Assembly (NCBI RefSeq): GCF_038446955.1 | Contig: NZ_CP151803.1 | Span: forward strand, 6,882,001-6,946,000 | DNA: 64,000 nucleotides | Origin: Pedobacter sp. FW305-3-2-15-E-R2A2 | GTDB lineage: Bacteria; Bacteroidota; Bacteroidia; Sphingobacteriales; Sphingobacteriaceae | Direction: 5' to 3' | Shown here: in pieces, positions 45,128-54,257 of the stretch | Layout: each line of letters begins with the position of its first letter | Numbering within the stretch: the stretch's first letter is position 1 | Position numbers and translations under genes: made by a program | The notes under the pieces: model-generated | What the model saw: only the letters and a program-made list of their open reading frames with translations | Databases searched by the model: none | What the model was told of the DNA's origin: nothing

Positions 45128-46456
45128 TTAGTTTCTAGCAGATTCAACGCGACGGTTTTGGATACGACCTTCTTCAGTATCGTTTGAAGCGATTGGATTA
45201 GCTTCACCATGACCTTTAGTTACAACTTGACTAGCGTTAACACCAGAGTTAACTAAGTAAGTTTTAACAGAGTTAGCTCTGTCTTTAGATAATTTCACAT
45301 TGTATGCAGCAGTACCTTCGCTTGAAGCATAACCGTTTACAGTTACTTTACCACCGTTTTCACGCAATACTGAAGATAATTTATCTAAAGTAGGGTAAGA
45401 CTCAGTTTTTAAAACTGAACTGTTGAATTCAAATTGGATAGTTTCGAAACCAGTTACGTTACCAGTGTTTGGAGCTACAACTGTCTCTACTTTAGGTAGA
45501 GGACATCCTGAACCATCAACTGCTGTTCCTGCTGGAGTACCTGGACATTTATCGAATTGATCAGCAACACCGTCACCATCAGAATCTTTTTTCAAAGCTT
45601 CAACAGATTGTTCAACGTTAGATACACGAGTTTTCAAAGCTTCAACTTCCTGACGTAATGAAGGATCTTTCAATTCATCATACATTAAAGCAAGTGGGTT
45701 AACCCAGTCAAGGTTTGGTTTAGATTTAGAACCTAGAGAGAATTCTAAACCAGCATATCCGTAAGAGAATTTATCTTTAGTAGTTGCTTTAGCGTACAAT
45801 CCATCAAAGTTATCTCCGTCGATGAAGTGCATAGTGTAACCTAAGTTAAATGACACACGGTCAGATACTTTAAATTTAACACCAGCTCCAACTGGGATAT
45901 AAGCTTCTTTAATGAAGTCTTTATCTCCGTCTTCGCCATATTTACCTTTGTTGTCAACACCGTTAAGCTTAGGATTGTAAGCTACTAAACCGTAACCAGC
46001 TGTTACGAAGAAGTTTACAGAGTTTTCGCGACGTAAGAAGTCAACAGTTGCTACGTTAACAACACCTCTTAAATCCACTGCATATTGCATTTCAGTTTCA
46101 AATTCTTTGATACCTGGAAGAGCACCTGGACCACCATCTTTGTTAGTTCCAGAAACTTTTCCACGGAAAATGTTACCTTCTAAACCGAATGCATGACCTA
46201 GTTGTTTTCTCAATGAGATACCATAACCTAAGTTTACGTCTGCATTAGTGAAATCATTAGTACCACCGATTGCAACAAATGGAGATAAAACACCACCATT
46301 GATACCGATTGACCATGATCTGTACTGTGCTCTTCCACCAAATACCTTGGCTGAAGATGAAGTCGCTGGAGCATCTTGTGCACTAGCAAGAGTCGTTGCT
46401 CCCATTAATGCTACGAAAGAGACTGCAAGACCCTTTTTTAAAGTAGAATAATTCAT
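45128..46456 (-). CDS. OmpA-family outer-membrane porin with TSP3 repeat
   Basis: 442 residues from ATG 46456; the 22-codon upstream extension crosses an A/T-rich leader and is rejected. Sec signal peptide (ending LASAQ), an N-terminal eight-stranded beta barrel (about 35-245), a short coiled coil (LRQEVEALKTRVSNVEQ), a calcium-binding TSP3 segment (DSDGDGVADQFDKCPG) and a C-terminal OmpA peptidoglycan-binding domain (VNGYASSEG, NVKLSKDRA, NRRVE). Probably a highly expressed structural protein tying outer membrane to wall. Strong promoter and terminator flank it. Confidence 0.93.
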   Translation of the reverse strand: MNYSTLKKGLAVSFVALMGATTLASAQDAPATSSSAKVFGGRAQYRSWSIGINGGVLSPFVAIGGTNDFTNADVNLGYGISLRKQLGHAFGLEGNIFRGKVSGTNKDGGPGALPGIKEFETEMQYAVDLRGVVNVATVDFLRRENSVNFFVTAGYGLVAYNPKLNGVDNKGKYGEDGDKDFIKEAYIPVGAGVKFKVSDRVSFNLGYTMHFIDGDNFDGLYAKATTKDKFSYGYAGLEFSLGSKSKPNLDWVNPLALMYDELKDPSLRQEVEALKTRVSNVEQSVEALKKDSDGDGVADQFDKCPGTPAGTAVDGSGCPLPKVETVVAPNTGNVTGFETIQFEFNSSVLKTESYPTLDKLSSVLRENGGKVTVNGYASSEGTAAYNVKLSKDRANSVKTYLVNSGVNASQVVTKGHGEANPIASNDTEEGRIQNRRVESARN

Positions 46457-46509
46457 AATTTTCTTTTTTAAGGTTAAACAAATTTTAATTGTATAATTTT
46501 TTTGTGTAG

Positions 46510-46540
46510 CAAAATTAAACAAATTTTTAAATTCTCACAA
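46510..46540 (-). promoter_or_regulatory. Promoter (-7 TAATTTTG, -33 TTG) of OmpA porin gene
   Basis: Minus strand: TTG at 46538-46540, 20-base spacer, TAATTTTG at 46510-46517, giving a leader of about 50 A/T-rich bases before ATG 46456. Confidence 0.65.
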
Positions 46541-46712
46541 TAGCTACACAAACTCCGTTCCAAACTTGAAAAGTGTCACTAATTACCTAAATATGCCCTT
46601 TAATCAGGGGAATATTATCCAACAGGAGAACATACAAACCAAGACGAACATTTGTTTTAAAAAAACCAAAACACACTGAGGACCAATGCGATAAGACTTT
46701 TTCTGAAAGGTT

Positions 46713-46848
46713 ACAATTCCTTAACATAAGGATACTATAATTGTGGTGTAAAAGATACACCCAGCATTCTTAAGCCGGATATTCCGTCACACCATGTCAC
46801 CATCTGACAGGTGTTGTCCTATTCGATTGGACAAAGAAGTCCTTTTTT
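46713..46848 (+). ncRNA. Candidate structured leader or small RNA with attenuator-like end
   Basis: In the 460-bp gap before the GT32 gene, five short stems follow one another: ACAATT/AATTGT (46713-46744, with inner CCTTA/TAAGG), GGTGTA/TACACC (46745-46761), CGGA/TCCG (46776-46786), ACACC-TGTCA/TGACA-GGTGT (46789-46814) and TTGTCC/GGACAA (46814-46834). The last competes with GGAC/GTCC (46829-46842), which is followed by six T: an antiterminator/terminator pair in form. The terminator stem is only 4 bp. No open reading frame fits. Known class not recognised. Confidence 0.4.
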
Positions 46849-46861
46849 CAAGACAATTATA

Positions 46862-46869
46862 TACTTTTG
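46862..46869 (+). promoter_or_regulatory. -7 promoter element TACTTTTG before GT32 gene
   Basis: TAnnTTTG match 47 bases before ATG 46917, located after the putative attenuator, so GT32 may have an independent promoter. Confidence 0.45.
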
Positions 46870-46916
46870 CTAGTTCAGGGGAATCAATATGTTCTCTTTT
46901 TTTAATTATCAGCTAT

Positions 46917-47582
46917 ATGGCAATTCCGAAAATTATACATCAAACTTTTAAAACATCAAAATTGCCTTTCTTAACGCGTTGGCACATATCCAGATTAAAA
47001 AAAAGAAATCCTGAATATTCCTACGAATTTTATGATGATCAACGTGTCGAAAAATTTATCCTTAAGGAATTTGGGGAAGAAGTCTTCAGACTGTACCAAA
47101 AAATTAACATAGGGGCTGCAAAAGCAGATTTTTTTCGATATGCTGTTCTTCTAAAAAAAGGAGGGGTTTATCTGGACATCGACTGTCACCTTAAGAGTCG
47201 CTTAAAAAGCTTTATCAACGCCGATGACGTTGCCGTATTATCTCCTGAAAAAGATCCAACCTTCTTTGTTCAATGGGCGATGTTCTATGATGCCGGGCAT
47301 CCATTTCTCCTCAAGACCGTGGAAATGGTTTTAGAGAATATCCGTCAAAACAAATACCCGAATGACGTCCACAAAATGACGGGCCCAACAGTATATTCAC
47401 TTGCCATCAGACAATGCCTGGAAGCAAACCCAAATATTCCATACCGATCATTCGGGGTGGAATATAACCATCACCTTCGAGATAAGTATAAACTAGCCAA
47501 GTTCTTTCTTTATGAAAAGAAATCAGAGCACTGGAAAAAGCTGCAATTGACTTCAACTGTACTCAAGACGGGCCGGCCTTAA
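46917..47582 (+). CDS. Glycosyltransferase family 32 (OCH1-like)
   Basis: 221 residues from ATG 46917; the longer frame back to 46794 runs through the structured leader and is rejected. N-terminal IPKIIHQTFKTSKLP and the DxD motif in GGVYLDIDCHLKS are those of the GT32/Gly_transf_sug family, which transfers hexoses to capsule or lipopolysaccharide glycans from nucleotide sugars. Cytoplasmic or peripheral. Starts the glycan region. The last 4 bases overlap the convergent meaB gene. Confidence 0.9.
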   Translation: MAIPKIIHQTFKTSKLPFLTRWHISRLKKRNPEYSYEFYDDQRVEKFILKEFGEEVFRLYQKINIGAAKADFFRYAVLLKKGGVYLDIDCHLKSRLKSFINADDVAVLSPEKDPTFFVQWAMFYDAGHPFLLKTVEMVLENIRQNKYPNDVHKMTGPTVYSLAIRQCLEANPNIPYRSFGVEYNHHLRDKYKLAKFFLYEKKSEHWKKLQLTSTVLKTGRP

Positions 47583-48481
47583 GTTGCCGGGTTCAAATAA
47601 TCATCTACGAACCGGTATAAACTAAAATCCGTCATCTTCATCGCTTCAGCTATATGTTGCCGGAGATCTTGTTTTTCTATATCCTTCATTCTCAGGTTTT
47701 GAATCAGCCGGTATGCTTTTTCTGTATATAGGTACAAACGGCGATACTGATCACGATAATTTGCTTTAGTGATCCAGTCCAGCAGTTCATCAATTCCAAC
47801 ATTTTTATCTGCAACAGTTTTTAGAACAGGGATATTTTCATGTCTGTCCCGCACCATTTTTTTTAAATTATTTGCGAAAGTATCTGCACCATCCCTATCT
47901 GATTTATTCACGACAAAAGCATCTCCAATTTCCATCAGTCCGGATTTGATGTGCTGAATTTCATCTCCGGCTTCAGGAACCAGCACAACTATCGTAATAT
48001 CAGCCAATCCGGCTATTTCTATTTCCGACTGGCCTACCCCAACAGTTTCCACAATTACATAATCAAAACCAGCAGATTTTAACACGTCTACTAATTCAAT
48101 GATTTTTGCAGACAAGCCCCCTACTGAGCCCCTGGTAGCGATGGAACGGATAAATACATTTGGTTTATTAAAGTGCGCCGACATCCGAACTCTATCGCCT
48201 AAAAGAGAGCCCAGATTAAAAGGCGAAGTCGGATCTACTGCTATAACCGCAATTCGTTTCCCTTGCTTGCTTAACTGCTCGATCATTGCATTTACCAATG
48301 TACTTTTCCCCGCTCCGGGAGGGCCGGTAATCCCGATCACCGGAACAGACTGATCAATAGGAAGGGCTTTTAAAAGCTCATCACTTCCTTTTAAATCATT
48401 TTCGACAAGCGTGAGTACTCTCGCCAATGCGTTAAAGTTCTGCTCCTTAATTTTAACCAGAAGAGATAAATGGGAATTCAT
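47579..48481 (-). CDS. meaB: Methylmalonyl-CoA mutase-associated GTPase MeaB
   Basis: 300 residues, G3E-family GTPase. Walker A GPPGAGKST at 53-61, switch region VDPTSPF, ETVGVGQSE, and base-recognition NKSD. MeaB gates cofactor loading and protects methylmalonyl-CoA mutase from inactivation. The mutase genes are not in the window; the gene stands alone among glycosyltransferases. Older annotations call this family ArgK, which is not supported. Confidence 0.93.
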   Translation of the reverse strand: MNSHLSLLVKIKEQNFNALARVLTLVENDLKGSDELLKALPIDQSVPVIGITGPPGAGKSTLVNAMIEQLSKQGKRIAVIAVDPTSPFNLGSLLGDRVRMSAHFNKPNVFIRSIATRGSVGGLSAKIIELVDVLKSAGFDYVIVETVGVGQSEIEIAGLADITIVVLVPEAGDEIQHIKSGLMEIGDAFVVNKSDRDGADTFANNLKKMVRDRHENIPVLKTVADKNVGIDELLDWITKANYRDQYRRLYLYTEKAYRLIQNLRMKDIEKQDLRQHIAEAMKMTDFSLYRFVDDYLNPAT

Positions 48482-48813
48482 TCTTTCATATTATTTTCTA
48501 CAAATAAACGTATTTTATTTGAGCCTTATTCATCCTCTTTGCAGCCAGTTAAACAGGAAATATTGTTTATTTCAATCCGCTTCCTTTACCTATTAACTGT
48601 TTAATCATGAATTTACCAATATACTTTTCTCGGCCTTTCATCCATACATTAAGACTTTCGTGTTTAATGCGGATAACAAGAAAATAATGCAAATAATCCT
48701 ATCGTAATGAAGTCTTTTGATTTTTAACTTATTATCCCCGAAAAGCGACCAGGGTTCATCCTTGTTATAAAACAGCGACTAAATCCGTACCTTTGGTAAA
48801 TTTCTAAATTTTA
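48482..48813. other. Gene-free divergent spacer between meaB and ABC exporter
   Basis: 332 bases, A/T-rich, no plausible coding frame. It contains a 7-bp inverted repeat CAAATAA (48501-48507) / TTATTTG (48515-48521) 20 bases before meaB, and a promoter for the exporter operon (TACCTTTG, 48788-48795). I see no RNA gene. Confidence 0.6.
48788..48795 (+). promoter_or_regulatory. -7 promoter element TACCTTTG of exporter-GT operon
   Basis: TAnnTTTG match ending 18 bases before ATG 48814; TTG at 48762-48764 lies 23 bases upstream as a possible -33 element. Confidence 0.55.
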
Positions 48814-50637
48814 ATGAAGACTTACTTTAGATTATTATCATTTGCCAAGCCTATAGAGAAGTATGCTATTCCTTATTTCATAGCTACACTACTTGCAATT
48901 GTATTCAATACTTTTCTTTTCGCTTTATTAGGCCCCTTACTAGAAACGTTGTTTTCTTCAGGAAGCTCGGCTTCGCAAACAATGATGGCAAAAGCAGCCT
49001 CACTAGACTTTATAGGAAAATTCAACGATTATATCAATTATACCATTACTACTTACGGTAAACTATATACCTTAAAAATAGTGTGTGCTATTATTGTTAC
49101 TTCCGTATTTCTAGCAAATTTTTTCCGTTACCTTTCACAGCGTTTTATGGAAGATTTAAGGGTTCATACCCTATTAAACCTACGTAAAACAGTGTTTAAT
49201 AATGTTATGGACCTTCACATTGGTTATTTTAGCAATGAGAAAAAAGGTGACATCATCTCAAAAGTTGCATCCGATGTTCAAGTCGTTCAAGGCACAGTTA
49301 CGAATACGCTTCAGGTTGTATTTAAAGAACCTTTACAACTTCTTTTTTATATCGCTATCCTTCTCTCTATTTCCGTAAAGCTAACATTGTTCTCCCTGCT
49401 GGTTATTCCTGTTTCAGGCTTTATCATCAGTAAAATTGTTAAAAGATTAAAAGAACAAGCCAAAGAAGCACATGAAAGTTTTGCAAAAATGATTGGTTTT
49501 CTGGATGAAGCTTTGGGCGGCATTAGAATTATTAAAGCATTTAATGCAACCAGAAGAATAAAAGAAAAGTTTCATGAGGAAAATGTCTTTTATTCTAATC
49601 TTAACAGAAAAATGGCACGAAGACAGCAATTGGCATCTCCGGTTTCCCAGACTTTGGGGGTATTAGTTGTTGTTTGTATTGTGTTATATGGCGGAACGAT
49701 GATTTTAAATAATCAAGGAGATCTTAGCCCGTCTAAATTTCTTGTTTATATCGCTACCTTCTCACAAGTAATGCAGCCAATTAAAGCCATAGCAGACTCC
49801 TTTTCAGGAATTCATTCTGGAATAGCTGCAGGGGTAAGAGTACTGGATTTGATCGACACCAAGCCACAACTAACTGACAAAGAAGGTGCAATTGAACTCA
49901 ATGGATTTCAGAATAGCATCCGGTTTGAAAATGTCAATTTTAATTATGGTGAAAAAGAGATATTAAGTAACATCAACCTGACCATTAATAAAGGTCAGAC
50001 CATTGCTCTTGTTGGCCCTTCCGGGGGTGGAAAAAGTACCCTGGTTGACCTTATTCCAAGATTTTATGACCCCAACACAGGAAATATTTTTATTGATGAC
50101 ATAAATCTTAAAGATGTTTCAATTGATAGCCTCAGGAATCAGATGGGCACAGTTAACCAGCAGTCTATCCTTTTTAACGACACCATACATAACAATATCG
50201 CTTTTGCAAAGCCAAATGCCACTAGAGATGAAATCATTCAGGCAGCAAAAATTGCCAATGCACATGACTTTATATTAAATACCACAAACGGATATGAGAC
50301 TAATATAGGCGATAGTGGCAACAAATTATCTGGTGGACAAAAACAAAGAATCTGCATTGCAAGAGCGGTGTTGGCTAATCCTCCGATCATGCTTTTAGAT
50401 GAAGCGACTTCAGCGCTGGATACAGAATCTGAAAAGCTTGTACAGGATGCCTTAAATAGATTGATGGAAAACCGTACATCTATTATCATTGCTCACAGGT
50501 TAAGCACCATACAACATGCAAACCTTATTGTAGTTATCGAAAAAGGAAGGATAGCAGAAATCGGTACTCATAGTACACTCATAAATCAAAATGGTTTATA
50601 CAAAAGATTAATAGATATGCAGACTTTTGATGAATAA
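48814..50637 (+). CDS. ABC exporter, MsbA-like fused permease-ATPase
   Basis: 607 residues. Six-helix transmembrane domain (about 15-330, ending in the long coupling helices) fused to a nucleotide-binding domain with Walker A GPSGGGKST (about 397-405), signature LSGGQKQR (about 505), Walker B IMLLDEATSALD (about 526) and H-loop IIAHRLS. Such half-transporters flip lipid-linked glycans or lipid A. The following three glycosyltransferase genes are 10 bases or less apart, suggesting one operon that builds and exports a glycolipid. Substrate inferred. Confidence 0.92.
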   Translation: MKTYFRLLSFAKPIEKYAIPYFIATLLAIVFNTFLFALLGPLLETLFSSGSSASQTMMAKAASLDFIGKFNDYINYTITTYGKLYTLKIVCAIIVTSVFLANFFRYLSQRFMEDLRVHTLLNLRKTVFNNVMDLHIGYFSNEKKGDIISKVASDVQVVQGTVTNTLQVVFKEPLQLLFYIAILLSISVKLTLFSLLVIPVSGFIISKIVKRLKEQAKEAHESFAKMIGFLDEALGGIRIIKAFNATRRIKEKFHEENVFYSNLNRKMARRQQLASPVSQTLGVLVVVCIVLYGGTMILNNQGDLSPSKFLVYIATFSQVMQPIKAIADSFSGIHSGIAAGVRVLDLIDTKPQLTDKEGAIELNGFQNSIRFENVNFNYGEKEILSNINLTINKGQTIALVGPSGGGKSTLVDLIPRFYDPNTGNIFIDDINLKDVSIDSLRNQMGTVNQQSILFNDTIHNNIAFAKPNATRDEIIQAAKIANAHDFILNTTNGYETNIGDSGNKLSGGQKQRICIARAVLANPPIMLLDEATSALDTESEKLVQDALNRLMENRTSIIIAHRLSTIQHANLIVVIEKGRIAEIGTHSTLINQNGLYKRLIDMQTFDE

Positions 50638-50647
50638 TATTAATTAG

Positions 50648-51436
50648 ATGAAGCCTACGATTTCACTTATTGTTGCTACATATAACTGGCCTGAAGCACT
50701 TAAACTTTGCTTATTAAGCATTAAAAGACAAACATCCCTACCCATAGAAGTGATTATCGCAGATGATGGTTCAGATATGCGGACAACTACGCTTATATCG
50801 GAAATTCAAAAGAACTTTCCAGTTCCTTTAGTTCGAATATGGCATGAGAATCTGGGATTCAGAAAATCCATCATCTTAAATAAGGCTATAAAAAAGGCTG
50901 CAGGAACGTATATCGTTCAGATTGATGGTGATGTGATTTTAGACCCTCATTTTCTGGAAGATCATGACGCTGCCGCACAACCAGGCTTTTTTGTCCGGGG
51001 GACCCGGGCGCATATCAGCAAAAAAAGAATTCCCGAAATCTATAAAAAAGAGCTGTTGGATTTTCACTTTTTATCTGCTGGCATAATTAACCGGTTCAAT
51101 GCGATAAGAGCACCTTTTTTAGCCTTCCTTGTAGAAAAGAAAAGGAACAATTCAAATAGTGTGAGAGGCAGTAACCTTGCCTATTGGAAAGCAGACTTCA
51201 TACAGGTAAATGGCTATAACAATGACCTGATGGGCTGGGGCCATGAAGATGAAGAGTTAGCTGCCCGATTCATTAACAATGGGATCTGGAAAAAATCGAT
51301 TAAATTTAAGGCTGTTCAATACCATATTTCGCACGAAACATCATCCAGGGATCGCGAATTCATGCATTCTGAAGTTTTACAAAAAACGCTTCGGGATAAG
51401 CTGGAAACCTGTGCCAATGGTGTTGCTCAATCCTAA
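50648..51436 (+). CDS. Glycosyltransferase family 2 with galactosyltransferase-type C-terminus
   Basis: 262 residues. GT-A fold: SLIVATYNWPEALKLCLLSI, ADDGS (UDP-binding Asp), DGD in QIDGDVILDPHF, and the C-terminal GWGHEDEELAAR, the acidic catalytic motif of the Glyco_transf_7C type. Second gene of the exporter operon, 10 bases after it. Its nearest relative is the next gene, with closely matching start, suggesting tandem duplication. The sugar is unknown. Confidence 0.9.
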   Translation: MKPTISLIVATYNWPEALKLCLLSIKRQTSLPIEVIIADDGSDMRTTTLISEIQKNFPVPLVRIWHENLGFRKSIILNKAIKKAAGTYIVQIDGDVILDPHFLEDHDAAAQPGFFVRGTRAHISKKRIPEIYKKELLDFHFLSAGIINRFNAIRAPFLAFLVEKKRNNSNSVRGSNLAYWKADFIQVNGYNNDLMGWGHEDEELAARFINNGIWKKSIKFKAVQYHISHETSSRDREFMHSEVLQKTLRDKLETCANGVAQS

Positions 51437-51446
51437 CCAGTAAATT

Positions 51447-52253
51447 ATGAGTAGTTTAACATATCCAAGTGTTTCATTAATTGTTTCCACCTATAACTGG
51501 CCGGAAGCTTTAAATTTATGCTTAATCAGTATCAGTAAACAGGTAGTATTACCCGATGAGGTCATTATTGCAGATGACGGTTCAACAGAGGAAACGCGTA
51601 AATTAATTGAAAAATTTCAACTTAATTTCCCTGTTCCTTTAATACATGTATGGCAGGAAGATGATGGATTTCAGCTTTCCAGAATTAGAAACAAAGCTAT
51701 AGCAAGAGCAAAAAAAGATTATATAATTCAAATTGATGGTGACTTAATTCTGGAAAGGCATTTTGTTAAAGACCATTTAAAGTTCTGTGAAAAAGGAACC
51801 TTTGTTAGCGGAAGCAGAGTAATTATGGATAAAAAACTGTCTGAAGCCCTGCTAAAAGAAGGTCGAACGAAGGTTTATCTGAGTACGAAAGGACTTGTTA
51901 ATGTTTTAAATGGACTACGGATCTCTTTTTTAGCTGCCTACATGAACGGCTATAAAAAAAACGACATTTATTATCTGAGAGGCTGTAACATGGCTTTTTG
52001 GAGAGATGACCTGATAAAGGTCAACGGGTATAATGAAGCCTTTGCAGGATGGGGAAGAGAAGATAATGAAATTGGGCTCAGGTTAATCAATTCTGGTATT
52101 GAAAAAAGAATAATTAAATTTTCGGGAATTGTATTCCACATTTATCACCCTGAAAAGCCGAGAAATAAGGTAAATATCAATGATGAGATTTTGAAGCAAA
52201 CTGCCAAAGATAAATTAAGGTATTGTGAGAAAGGGTTAAGCCAATATGAGTAA
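51447..52253 (+). CDS. Glycosyltransferase family 2, paralogue of preceding gene
   Basis: 268 residues. Same architecture as its neighbour: SLIVSTYNWPEALNLCLISI, ADDGS, QIDGDLILERHF and the catalytic GWGREDNEIGLR. Starts 10 bases after the preceding gene and overlaps the next by 8. Tandem paralogues likely add successive, chemically similar linkages to one glycan. Acceptor and donor unknown. Confidence 0.9.
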   Translation: MSSLTYPSVSLIVSTYNWPEALNLCLISISKQVVLPDEVIIADDGSTEETRKLIEKFQLNFPVPLIHVWQEDDGFQLSRIRNKAIARAKKDYIIQIDGDLILERHFVKDHLKFCEKGTFVSGSRVIMDKKLSEALLKEGRTKVYLSTKGLVNVLNGLRISFLAAYMNGYKKNDIYYLRGCNMAFWRDDLIKVNGYNEAFAGWGREDNEIGLRLINSGIEKRIIKFSGIVFHIYHPEKPRNKVNINDEILKQTAKDKLRYCEKGLSQYE

Positions 52254-52965
52254 GCCATTATTATCCATCATTATTGCTACTTACAATGCGGAAAAACATC
52301 TGCGCTCATGTTTGGAAAACATCAGGAAACAAAATACTGAGCAAATTCAGTTAATTATCATTGATGGGGCAAGTAAGGACCAAACATTGAAAATCATCAG
52401 AGAAAATGACTCAATGATAGATTTCTTCTTATCGGAGCCTGATAAAGGGGTATATGATGCCATGAATAAAGGAATTAAATACGCCAAAGGAGATTGGGTG
52501 TTATTTCTTGGAGCAGACGACCTTCTGGAGCAAGGATTTAATCATATGCTGAAAGAACTTAAATCGCCAAACACCATTTATTACGGCATGGTTGATGTTG
52601 GGGGGACAATCTACAAAGATGCTTATTCTGATTATCGTCTTTCAAAGCTAAATATCTGTCACCAGACAATACTATATCCCATTACTGTTTTTAACAAGTA
52701 CAAGTACGACCTTAACTTTCCCATATTTGCTGATTGGGTACTAAATATCCAGTGTTGGACAGATGCCTGTTTTAAATTTGAATATAAACCCCATTTAGTT
52801 AGCAAGTTTGGTATTGAAGGCATTTCATCAACAGTTACAGATGTGGCTTTCGAACAACAAAGAAGCAGCATTATATTTAAATATTTTGGTCTTGTTACCT
52901 GGTTGCGTTTTAATTTCAGAATGTTAAAACAAAAGTTATTTCAAACAAGCCGTAAACCTAATTGA
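52246..52965 (+). CDS. Glycosyltransferase family 2
   Basis: 239 residues. SIIIATYNAEKHLRSCLENI, the nucleotide-binding IDGASKD, SEPDKGVYDAMNKGIKYAKGDW (a stretch typical of WcaA/WbbD-like enzymes) and LGADD as the DxD equivalent. Its ATG lies inside the end of the previous gene (8-base overlap), so it is translationally coupled. The 3' end overlaps the convergent GT4 gene by 8 bases. Confidence 0.9.
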   Translation: MSKPLLSIIIATYNAEKHLRSCLENIRKQNTEQIQLIIIDGASKDQTLKIIRENDSMIDFFLSEPDKGVYDAMNKGIKYAKGDWVLFLGADDLLEQGFNHMLKELKSPNTIYYGMVDVGGTIYKDAYSDYRLSKLNICHQTILYPITVFNKYKYDLNFPIFADWVLNIQCWTDACFKFEYKPHLVSKFGIEGISSTVTDVAFEQQRSSIIFKYFGLVTWLRFNFRMLKQKLFQTSRKPN

Positions 52966-54055
52966 GAAGACATTTGCTATAAACCTCCATTGTTTGCTGA
53001 AGGCATTTTTCCATGCTAAAATTCTGTAGTCGTTTTTTGCCTTCCGATATCAGATCCGCTCTTAATGTTTCATTTGCCAAGAACATTTCTATTGTTGCAG
53101 CCATCTCTTTCTTATCTGCAGTATTCATGTAAACAGCAGCCTCTCCTGCAACCTCGATGAAACACGGTGTTTTACTCAAAATAACAGGGCATTCAGCCTC
53201 AAATGCTTCAAGTATAGGCAGACCAAAACCTTCATATAAAGAAGGATAAACAAATGCTTTTGCATTCTTATACATAGTATATAACATATCATCTGATACA
53301 TTATATTGAACAGTTCTATCCAATATATCCAGATTTAACAAATGTGTGATCTCCGCTTCTGAGAAATGTCCTCCTCCGGCACAAACCATTTTCAATTCCG
53401 GATCATTCTTCATCACTAACGCGACCGCTATCGCTAAACTTTCGAAGTTTTTATATCCTTCTCTCCCACCAATAAACAAGATATAATGCGCTGGCAATTC
53501 ATTACTCGGTTTGTAGTCATTTTTTATTAATGTATGACCATGATAAACTACAGTGATCTTTTCGGAAGGAACGTCCAACAGCCTCATCAGATCGATTCTG
53601 GTCGTTTCAGAAATAGCAATAATATGCTTTGCAGCTGCGACCAATAGCTTCTTATTTGCAGCGGTAACATCTTCGGGGCCAAAATATTCTGGAAATAGCT
53701 CATGTATCATATCATGAACCGTCAAAACAAAAGGCTTTTTCAATGTTTTTAAAAAATAAGGGTGATAATAAGTCGGATGAAAAATGTCAAAATCATCTTT
53801 TCTTATACAAAACCTACTATAAACTTTGTTCCATTTTGAAATTCTATTCTTACGCTTAAAAACAAGATTTCCAAACGAGTTCCCCAGTTTCCAGACTCTT
53901 TTATCTTTTAAATAATAGTTTTCCGTGTAGAGAACAGATACCTTCACCTTGACTTCTTTTTGCAGATCCAGGCCGGAGATTAAGGTTCCGAAATATCTGG
54001 ATATTCCCCCAAACACCTGTGCATCGAATATTTGATGGTCAAACAGAATTTTCAT
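52958..54055 (-). CDS. Glycosyltransferase family 4 (GT-B fold)
   Basis: 365 residues. N-terminal GGISRYFGTLISGL glycine loop, and the C-terminal nucleotide-sugar site FVYPSLYEGFGLPILEAFEAECPVI with the EX7E pattern. Retaining GT-B enzymes like WbaZ or mannosyltransferases use GDP- or UDP-sugars. Single gene on the minus strand, convergent with the exporter operon. A TAAATTTG promoter-like box lies about 113 bases upstream (54168-54175). Confidence 0.92.
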   Translation of the reverse strand: MKILFDHQIFDAQVFGGISRYFGTLISGLDLQKEVKVKVSVLYTENYYLKDKRVWKLGNSFGNLVFKRKNRISKWNKVYSRFCIRKDDFDIFHPTYYHPYFLKTLKKPFVLTVHDMIHELFPEYFGPEDVTAANKKLLVAAAKHIIAISETTRIDLMRLLDVPSEKITVVYHGHTLIKNDYKPSNELPAHYILFIGGREGYKNFESLAIAVALVMKNDPELKMVCAGGGHFSEAEITHLLNLDILDRTVQYNVSDDMLYTMYKNAKAFVYPSLYEGFGLPILEAFEAECPVILSKTPCFIEVAGEAAVYMNTADKKEMAATIEMFLANETLRADLISEGKKRLQNFSMEKCLQQTMEVYSKCLLN

Positions 54056-54257
54056 GTATATTAAATAGCTAATGCGCTAAAATTAAAACAAATAATATAC
54101 TTTTTCCAATTATAAATGTCTGAATAATTGAAAGAACAATGAATAGGCTGCAGAAATCAGGCATCGGCAAATTTAGCCTGCATTGGTAATTTTTAAATTT
54201 TTCGATGTATATTTATCCCTCCTATCTCTCTTTAAAAGAGATATCCTTTTTATTCGC

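Noticed and set aside
46794-46916. Upstream extension of the GT32 gene
   Set aside because: The first 41 codons show no GT32 similarity and lie in the hairpin region and promoter; ATG 46917 gives the standard N-terminus.
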